DNA from: Roseburia zhanii
Lineage (GTDB): Bacteria > Bacillota > Clostridia > Lachnospirales > Lachnospiraceae
Assembly: GCF_014287635.1 (NCBI RefSeq)
Contig: NZ_JACOPH010000028.1
Location: forward strand, 1 to 9,370
Length of the DNA: 9,370 nucleotides
Direction: 5' to 3'
Both the position numbers and the translations under genes were made by a program. Every line of letters begins with the position of its first letter. Within the stretch, counting starts at the first letter, position 1. Below the pieces are notes generated by a model, which was not told the DNA's origin, did not search any database, and saw only the letters and a list, made by a program, of their open reading frames with translations. Positions 6,077 to 9,370 of the stretch are shown piece by piece.

Positions 6077-6391
6077 TTACACTTCCTCCGTATTTGCAAC
6101 TGGCTCTTTCTGCATTGCCTTTGAGAAGAATTTCCCATTTGCTTCCTGCCTTTTTAAGAAGCCGATCAGCTTTGGGATATCATCTTCCTCAATCGCAGAA
6201 CCCAGTACCGATTCCACTGCACCGCCAATCTGGCAGAGCCTGTGTGTCCGTTTTTTGGTTTCCACATCTTTCTGACGTTTCTTCAGTTCCCGTTTCTGTG
6301 CTGCATACTGTTTTGCTTTCTCAAGGCTTTCCTGTTCTTTCTTTTCCAACTGGAGCATACGCTCCTCATAACTCTTTGTTGATCTTGCCAT
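6077..6391 (-). CDS. DUF3847/TraD-like mobilization accessory protein
   Basis: A 104-residue, strongly basic protein in its N-terminal two thirds. A long Lys/Glu/Gln helix (MARSTKSYEERMLQLEKKEQ onward) leads into KKRTHRLCQIGGAVESVLG (58-76), the signature of the small TraD/MobC-like proteins beside MOBQ relaxases (KxRxHRLxxxG), and of proteins annotated DUF3847. It probably binds DNA or the relaxase at the oriT directly downstream (its stop is 8 bp from the oriT block). The ATG at 6389-6391 is chosen by conservation of the MARSTKS start, with AAAGGA 12 bases upstream; an ATG three codons earlier is too close to that site. First gene of the mob operon. Confidence 0.75.
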   Translation of the reverse strand: MARSTKSYEERMLQLEKKEQESLEKAKQYAAQKRELKKRQKDVETKKRTHRLCQIGGAVESVLGSAIEEDDIPKLIGFLKRQEANGKFFSKAMQKEPVANTEEV

Positions 6392-6434
6392 AAATATCAT
6401 CGTCCTTTCTTTTTTTCCAAACATAAGTTTCCTG

Positions 6435-6464
6435 TTGTCTGTCAGACGAAGTACATGGTATAAT
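6435..6464 (+). promoter_or_regulatory. Strong plus-strand promoter antisense to the mob leader
   Basis: TTGTCT (6435-6440), an 18-bp spacer, then TATAAT (6459-6464) preceded by TGG, which makes an extended -10 (TGnTATAAT). No plus-strand protein gene lies downstream before the terminator at 6512-6537, so it appears to serve a short RNA. Confidence 0.6.
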
Positions 6465-6495
6465 CTGCTTGCGTGTAGGTATATCATGACTCCGG
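6465..6495 (-). repeat. Leader repeat, copy 1 (upstream of mob operon)
   Basis: Read on the minus strand, these 31 bp match 7580-7610 on the plus strand at 27 positions. Shared blocks are CCGGAGT, TGATATAC and TACACGCAAG. This copy lies 41 bp past the xis stop and about 75 bp before the first mob start codon; the other lies just past the regulator stop and before int. Conservation in both leaders implies a common regulatory role: RNA target, operator, or promoter with an extended -10 (TGATATAC). Confidence 0.75.
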
Positions 6496-6537
6496 TCTGA
6501 TAGAACCTTTGGCGGTTTCTTCGGGAACCGCTTTTTT
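6471..6537 (+). ncRNA. Candidate small antisense RNA (about 67 nt)
   Basis: This is a free-standing transcription unit with an extended -10 promoter at 6435-6464, a predicted start near 6471, and an intrinsic terminator ending at 6537, with no ORF or ribosome binding site inside. Its first 25 nt are fully complementary to the xis-mob intergenic leader on the opposite strand. The same 25 nt can also pair with the int leader at 7580-7604, where the three differing positions all convert Watson-Crick pairs to G-U wobbles. It could therefore act in cis on mob and in trans on int. Predicted from sequence only; neither RNA nor function has been shown. Confidence 0.5.
6512..6537 (+). terminator. Intrinsic terminator with UUCG tetraloop (plus strand)
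   Basis: Stem GCGGTTTC (6512-6519) / GGAACCGC (6524-6531) with one G-U pair, loop TTCG (6520-6523), then TTTTTT (6532-6537). The U-tract overlaps the xis stop codon on the opposite strand. There is no T-run on the minus side, so it terminates plus-strand transcription, and the only plausible source is the promoter about 50 bp upstream. Confidence 0.82.
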
Positions 6538-6766
6538 AAGTTGAACCGTTTCTTGTGACTGCTTTCACATTTCCCTTATCCCTCAAGTCCCTGCCCTCGT
6601 TGGCTTCCATAAAAAGTTCCAGCATATCCGTTTTGATCAGGACTTTTCTCCCAACCTTCAATACCGGAAGTTTCTTCCACTCTACCAACTTTCGCAGGGT
6701 GTTCCTGCCAATTCCCGTATAATCAGCAGCTTCCTCAATAGATAAGGCAATCTTTCTTTGCGTCAT
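6536..6766 (-). CDS. xis: Excisionase, Tn916 Xis-like, winged-helix DNA-binding protein
   Basis: A 76-residue protein with the compact MerR-like winged helix of Tn916-family excisionases and related helix-turn-helix proteins: LSIEEAADYTGIGRNTLRKL (8-27) as the HTH, then EWKKLPVLKVGRKVLIK (29-45), where KVGRKVLI forms the wing, and a short helix. It is expected to bind the element ends and direct the integrase towards excision. The start is certain: AAGGAGG (6774-6780) 7 bases before ATG. A TTGACA/TATACT promoter lies upstream, divergent from the repressor and flanked by its probable operators. The mob genes follow on the same strand after 145 bp, so read-through from this promoter may link excision to mobilization. 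Confidence 0.88.
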   Translation of the reverse strand: MTQRKIALSIEEAADYTGIGRNTLRKLVEWKKLPVLKVGRKVLIKTDMLELFMEANEGRDLRDKGNVKAVTRNGST

Positions 6767-6783
6767 ATGACCACCTCCTTTCG

Positions 6784-6800
6784 AATTGCATTATGCAATT
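6784..6800. promoter_or_regulatory. Operator O1 (xis leader)
   Basis: The palindrome AATTGCATTATGCAATT (ATTGCA-TTA-TGCAAT core) lies between the xis transcription start and its ribosome binding site. The same half-sites with the same 3-nt spacing recur at 6874-6888, marking both as likely targets of the divergently encoded XRE repressor. Confidence 0.75.
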
Positions 6801-6814
6801 TCATTTGTGCTGTC

Positions 6815-6843
6815 AGTATAGCGTGTTTATATTGCTTTGTCAA
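6815..6843 (-). promoter_or_regulatory. xis promoter
   Basis: On the minus strand, consensus TTGACA (6838-6843) and TATACT (6815-6820) are 17 bp apart. Transcription would start near 6808. The weak operator O2 touches the -35 and O1 lies just downstream of the start, so repressor could act at either. Confidence 0.82.
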
Positions 6844-6855
6844 GCATTATGAAAT
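6842..6855. promoter_or_regulatory. Operator O2 (degenerate)
   Basis: AAGCATTATGAAAT retains the centre and right part of the O1 palindrome (GCATTATG and AAT) and overlaps the end of the xis -35 element. It is clearly weaker than O1 and O3; included because three graded sites in a divergent repressor region are typical of phage-like switches. Confidence 0.4.
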
Positions 6856-6873
6856 TTTTCTGCTTTTCTTAAA

Positions 6874-6888
6874 ATTGCATATTGCAAT
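6874..6888. promoter_or_regulatory. Operator O3 (repressor promoter)
   Basis: The perfect palindrome ATTGCA-TAT-TGCAAT has the same half-sites and spacing as O1. It covers the -35 of the repressor gene's own promoter, so binding here would give negative autoregulation. Confidence 0.75.
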
Positions 6889-6910
6889 ATATTTTGTTGC
6901 GTGGTATAGT
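6882..6910 (+). promoter_or_regulatory. XRE regulator promoter
   Basis: TTGCAA (6882-6887), a 17-bp spacer and TATAGT (6905-6910), about 32 bp upstream of the start codon. The -35 lies within operator O3. Confidence 0.6.
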
Positions 6911-6941
6911 AATGACATACCGAAAAAGGAGGCACATCAGC

Positions 6942-7571
6942 ATGAAAGATAAAGAACTACGCAAGCTGATTGGCAGCAGGGCAAAACAGCGCCGTCTGGA
7001 ATTAAATCTGACACAGCCTTATGTCGCAGAGAAGATGGGAGTTACCGCTTCCACAATCCTGCGTTATGAGAATGGTTCGATTGACAATACCAAAAAGATG
7101 GTACTGGAAGGTCTTTCGGAAGCACTTCATGTATCGATTGAATGGCTCAAAGGGGAAACCGATGAATATGAAACTGATATTACGGATAAGAAAGAATTGC
7201 AGATTCGTGATGCGATGGGCGACATTCTCAAACAGTTTCCTCTTGACCTCAATAAAACAGAAGACGCTTTTTCTAAAGACTTACTGCTGTTAATGTTAAA
7301 GCAATATGAACTGTTTCTGGATTCGTTTCAGTTCGCCTGTAAAAATTACAAGGGCAGTACCAAAGATGCGGACATTGCCAAAGTAATGGGCTTTGAATCG
7401 AAAGATGAATATAACGAGATCATGTTTCTCAGGGAGATCACACATACTGTCAACGCATTTAACGATATGGCAGATGTGATAAGACTCTATTCTAAGAAAC
7501 CGGAAACAGCAGAACAAAGACTTGCCAATCTTTTATCCGAAGTTATGTATGAGGATTCTGAATCGGTATAG
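6942..7571 (+). CDS. XRE/cI-like helix-turn-helix repressor of the element
   Basis: A 209-residue regulator. Residues 8-70 are a clear XRE helix-turn-helix: IGSRAKQRRLELNLTQPYVAEKMGV, then the recognition helix around TASTILRYENG (35-45). The remaining two thirds are acidic and mostly helical, with no recognisable peptidase or ligand domain (no cI-type Ser/Lys self-cleavage pair seen), so induction is probably not by RecA-type autocleavage. ATG 6942 is chosen for AAGGAGG (6926-6932) upstream; the reading frame is open 20 codons further up, but that part overlaps the operator and promoter. The gene is divergent from xis and followed after 86 bp by int, likely in one transcript. It is the best candidate ligand for O1-O3. 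Confidence 0.86.
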   Translation: MKDKELRKLIGSRAKQRRLELNLTQPYVAEKMGVTASTILRYENGSIDNTKKMVLEGLSEALHVSIEWLKGETDEYETDITDKKELQIRDAMGDILKQFPLDLNKTEDAFSKDLLLLMLKQYELFLDSFQFACKNYKGSTKDADIAKVMGFESKDEYNEIMFLREITHTVNAFNDMADVIRLYSKKPETAEQRLANLLSEVMYEDSESV

Positions 7572-7579
7572 TAAGACAA

Positions 7580-7610
7580 CCGGAGTTGTGATATACTTAC
7601 ACGCAAGAAG
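7580..7610 (+). repeat. Leader repeat, copy 2 (upstream of int)
   Basis: The partner of 6465-6495, inverted relative to it, with 27 of 31 positions identical. It begins 8 bp after the regulator stop codon and ends 47 bp before the int start. Of the four differences, the three falling inside the region complementary to the candidate small RNA are C-to-T or A-to-G, the only substitutions that keep RNA pairing through wobbles. A small dyad (ACAAC/GTTGT) overlaps its left edge. Confidence 0.75.
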
Positions 7611-7657
7611 CATTTCAACAGTTCCGATTGTCTGATATCGAAAGGAGACATACGATT

Positions 7658-8953
7658 ATGGCAAAAGGATCTGTTAGAAAAAAAGGAAAAAAATGGTACT
7701 ATCGCTTCTATGTAGAAGATGCAAGCGGTAAAATGGTTCAGAAAGAATATGCTGGAACCGAAAGTAAAAGTGAGACGGAAAAACTTCTCCGCAAAGCACT
7801 GGAAGATTACGAAAATAAGAAGTTTGTCGCAAAGGCAGACAGCCTTACGGTAGGAGAGCTTCTGGATATGTGGGCGGAAGAAGAACTGAAAACCGGGACA
7901 CTCAGCAACGGCACAGTGGAAAATTATCTTGGTGCAATCCGCTGTATCAAAAAACACCCGATTGCAGACCGCAAACTGAAAACAGTTACTGCCGAACATT
8001 TACAGGCATTTCTTGATCTGCTTACATTCGGTGGTGAGTTTCCAGACGGGAAAGTAAGAAAGGGATACAGCAAAGATTATATACATTCTTTTTCCGCAGT
8101 GTTACAGCAGTCATTCCGTTTTGCAGTATTTCCAAAACAACTAATCAGTTTCAATCCGATGCAATATATCAAACTGAAACGACAGGCAGAGGAAGTTGAC
8201 CTCTTTTCCGATGATGAAGTGGAAGAAGGCACACAGCCGATTTCACACGAGGATTACGAGCGACTTATCAAGTATCTGGAAAAGAAAAACCCACCTGCCA
8301 TTCTGCCGATTCAGATTGCGTATTATGCCGGGCTCCGTATCGGAGAAACCTGTGGTCTTACATGGCAGGACATTAACCTTGAGGAACAATGCCTGACCAT
8401 AAAACGCAGTATCCGCTACGACGGCATAAAACACAAAAACATTATCGGACCAACGAAACGGAAGAAAGTAAGGATTGTTGATTTTGGCGATACTCTGACT
8501 GAAATATTAAAAGCTGCCAGAAAGGAACAACTCAAAAACCGGATGCAGTATGGCGAATTATATCACCGCAATTACTACAAAGAAGTTCATGTGAAAAACA
8601 GAGTCTATTATGAATACTATCATCTTGCCGGAACACAGGAAGTCCCGGCAGATTACAAAGAAATCTCCTTTGTCTGCTTAAGACCGGATGGCTCTTTGGA
8701 ACTGCCGAGTACACTCAGCATTGTATGCAGATCAGTGTCAAAAAAACTGGAAGGATTTGAAGATTTCCATTTCCACCAGTTACGTCACACCTACACCAGC
8801 AATCTGCTTTCCAATGGGGCTGCACCGAAAGATGTACAGGAACTGTTAGGACACTCTGATGTCAGTACCACAATGAATATTTACGCTCACTCAACAAGAA
8901 AAGCAAAGCGGGATTCCGCAAGACTTCTTGATAAAGTAGTGAGCAATGCTTAA
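7658..8953 (+). CDS. int: Tyrosine recombinase / integrase
   Basis: A 431-residue site-specific recombinase. Residues 3-58 form an arm-binding N-terminal domain (GSVRKKGKKWYYRFYVEDASGK...), 62-172 the SAM-like core-binding domain, and 195-420 the catalytic domain. All active-site residues are visible: Arg227 (YYAGLRIGE), Lys267 (PTKRKK), His373 and Arg376 (HFHQLRHTY), His399 (LLGHSDV) and the nucleophile Tyr409 (NIYAH). Length and layout resemble Tn916-type and phage integrases. Start: AAAGGAGA (7641-7648) precedes ATG 7658; an in-frame TTG at 7628 lies upstream of that site. It is transcribed outward to the right end, ending 7 bp before the right arm repeats, as is usual for integrase next to attR. 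It probably shares a transcript with the regulator gene. Confidence 0.95.
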   Translation: MAKGSVRKKGKKWYYRFYVEDASGKMVQKEYAGTESKSETEKLLRKALEDYENKKFVAKADSLTVGELLDMWAEEELKTGTLSNGTVENYLGAIRCIKKHPIADRKLKTVTAEHLQAFLDLLTFGGEFPDGKVRKGYSKDYIHSFSAVLQQSFRFAVFPKQLISFNPMQYIKLKRQAEEVDLFSDDEVEEGTQPISHEDYERLIKYLEKKNPPAILPIQIAYYAGLRIGETCGLTWQDINLEEQCLTIKRSIRYDGIKHKNIIGPTKRKKVRIVDFGDTLTEILKAARKEQLKNRMQYGELYHRNYYKEVHVKNRVYYEYYHLAGTQEVPADYKEISFVCLRPDGSLELPSTLSIVCRSVSKKLEGFEDFHFHQLRHTYTSNLLSNGAAPKDVQELLGHSDVSTTMNIYAHSTRKAKRDSARLLDKVVSNA

Positions 8954-8960
8954 CTAAAAA

Positions 8961-9011
8961 TTTCCCTTATTTCCCTTGCGGATTCCGCATAAGGGCAAAA
9001 ATAAGGGAAAA
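8961..9011. repeat. Right-end arm-type repeat block / hairpin after int
   Basis: TTTCCCTT occurs at 8961-8968 and 8970-8977, followed in opposite orientation by AAGGGCAAA (8991-8999) and AAGGGAAAA (9003-9011), around a GCGGA/TCCGC dyad. The four sites mirror the 856-933 block. As an inverted repeat the region can also fold into a long bulged hairpin and may help terminate int transcription, though without a good T-run. Binding by the integrase N-terminal domain is the inferred main role. Confidence 0.6.
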
Positions 9012-9044
9012 TACATATCATTTCACTATCTAAGAGGCTGTAAG

Positions 9045-9053
9045 CCTTGAAAA
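9045..9053 (+). repeat. Candidate attR core, CCTTGAAAA
   Basis: Direct repeat of 824-832, 92 bp past the int stop and 33 bp beyond the arm block, a normal position for an attachment core. The identity is only 9 bp and extends no further on either side, so the exact boundary is uncertain. Confidence 0.3.
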
Positions 9054-9103
9054 ATAAGGAAAGTTCAGGAAATCTCTCCACAAATCCCGATTGAACAAAA
9101 TCG

Positions 9104-9148
9104 CTGCGCGATGGCCTGCCAAGGCTGTGGCGCAGTTTTATTTTTATT
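9104..9148 (+). terminator. Terminator-like hairpin with T-rich tail
   Basis: CTGCGC (9104-9109) pairs with GCGCAG (9130-9135). Inside, GCCT and AGGC form a second short stem across a small symmetric internal loop. TTTTATTTTTATT follows. It would end transcripts running rightward out of int. It lies outside the proposed attR and is GC-rich compared with its surroundings. Confidence 0.55.
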
Positions 9149-9153
9149 AAAAA

Positions 9154-9229
9154 GCAGTGGAATTACTTTTCATAATCCGTTATTGTTAAGTTACCACACG
9201 AAACAACTGAACTAAGAAAGCTCCACTGC
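9154..9229. repeat. 8-bp inverted repeat 60 bp apart
   Basis: GCAGTGGA (9154-9161) and TCCACTGC (9222-9229) are perfect inverted repeats in otherwise featureless AT-rich DNA. They could mark a structured leader or the end of another mobile element, or be chance. The rest of 8954-9341 holds the arm block, att candidates, terminator and the hairpin at 9289-9334; I see no gene in it. Confidence 0.25.
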
Positions 9230-9288
9230 CTATGATAAGAATAACATTTTCCAGTCTCTTCCGCAATCGGAATTATGACGCTAATGCA

Positions 9289-9334
9289 CCTCCGAATAGG
9301 TAGATGTAATTATTAACACTACTTATTCTGGAGG
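9289..9334 (+). promoter_or_regulatory. Possible ribosome-site-masking hairpin before the last gene
   Basis: CCTCCGAATA (9289-9298) is complementary, with a single bulged base, to TATTCTGGAGG (9324-9334), which contains the GGAGG ribosome binding site of the gene starting at 9342. If both arms are in the mRNA, the site would be sequestered. Known uses of this layout are translational control and, in some insertion sequences, protection from read-through transcription. Confidence 0.35.
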
Positions 9335-9341
9335 TTTTATT

Positions 9342-9370
9342 ATGTATAAAGATATTTTTGAATCCATCCG
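9342..9370 (+). CDS. Start of an unidentified gene (cut by right edge)
   Basis: Only nine full codons are visible (MYKDIFESI, then a partial codon). The ATG has GGAGG 7 bases upstream (9330-9334), so a real gene very probably begins here. The fragment is too short to recognise a family. It lies outside the proposed IME and may be a host gene or the start of another mobile element. Confidence 0.5.

Larger units (their letters stand above)
824..9053. mobile_element. Integrative and mobilizable element with MATE/MarR cargo
   Basis: A complete recombination module (integrase, excisionase, repressor), a mobilization module (relaxase, accessory proteins, oriT) and an efflux cargo lie together in about 8.2 kb, bracketed by similar repeat blocks at 856-933 and 8961-9011. 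No mating-pore, coupling ATPase or replication genes are visible, which fits an IME mobilized by a helper element rather than a self-transmissible one. The limits given are those of a 9-bp direct repeat and are tentative. The existence of the element is far better supported than its exact ends. Confidence 0.75.

Noticed and set aside
5724..6077. 117-codon minus-strand ORF between the accessory gene and the relaxase gene
   Set aside because: It overlays the oriT and other hairpins, overlaps the mobL start, has an unnatural Arg/Pro/Gly/Phe-rich composition with no recognisable domain, and has no good ribosome binding site.
6465..7610. Invertible DNA segment bounded by the 31-bp inverted repeats
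   Set aside because: The repeats differ at four positions and each sits in a coherent leader. Inversion would separate xis and the repressor from their partners. No second invertase gene is present.
7628..7657. TTG at 7628 as the integrase start
   Set aside because: The ribosome binding site AAAGGAGA lies downstream of it and upstream of ATG 7658, and the family N-terminus begins at MAKGSVRKKG.
7487..7999. 170-codon minus-strand ORF over the regulator-int junction
   Set aside because: Phe/Cys/Ser-rich, antisense to two well-supported genes and their leader, without a ribosome binding site.

Overview
The window looks like low-GC Firmicutes DNA, most likely a gut Lachnospiraceae-type Clostridia. 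Three things point there: strong AAGGAGG ribosome binding sites, TTGACA/TATAAT promoters, and accessory families (a DUF6061-like protein, a MobA/MobL relaxase with a DUF3847-like partner) typical of that group. Almost all of it (about 824-9053) reads as one small integrative and mobilizable element (IME) carrying a drug-efflux cargo, set between host genes.

Layout. 1-113 is the 5' end of a group II intron on the minus strand, inserted 16 bp after the stop of a host-type S51 peptidase gene (130-732, minus). The IME seems to begin near 824, with a block of four 8-9 bp integrase-arm-like repeats (856-933), then a DUF6061-like gene (1046-1282, plus). The cargo is a MarR-type regulator and a MATE efflux pump (3183-1416, minus, overlapping genes), driven by a near-consensus promoter buried in a 46-bp dyad operator. 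The mobilization module (6391-3339, minus) holds a small DUF3847/TraD-like accessory gene, a highly structured region with an IncQ/MOBQ-like oriT (5991-6069), a MobA/MobL relaxase, and two further ORFs: a coiled-coil protein lying wholly inside the relaxase gene in another frame, and a membrane protein starting inside it. The control and recombination module (6465-8953) holds a Tn916-like excisionase (minus) divergent from an XRE repressor (plus) across three ATTGCA-N3-TGCAAT-type operators, then a tyrosine integrase (plus). Right-hand arm repeats (8961-9011) and a possible attR follow, then flanking DNA with a terminator and the first codons of another gene (9342, plus).

How it may work. The XRE protein probably represses both itself and xis. 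Loss of repression would express Xis and, by read-through, the mob genes on one strand, and the regulator plus integrase on the other. The excised circle could then be nicked at oriT by the relaxase and moved by a helper conjugative element, since no type IV secretion genes are visible. A 31-bp sequence is repeated in the leaders of both the mob operon and int. Opposite the mob copy lies what looks like a complete small RNA gene of about 67 nt (6471-6537), with an extended -10 promoter and a UUCG-loop terminator. It would pair perfectly with the mob leader and, through G-U wobbles only, with the int leader. With the relaxase gene-within-gene arrangement, this is the most interesting part of the window.
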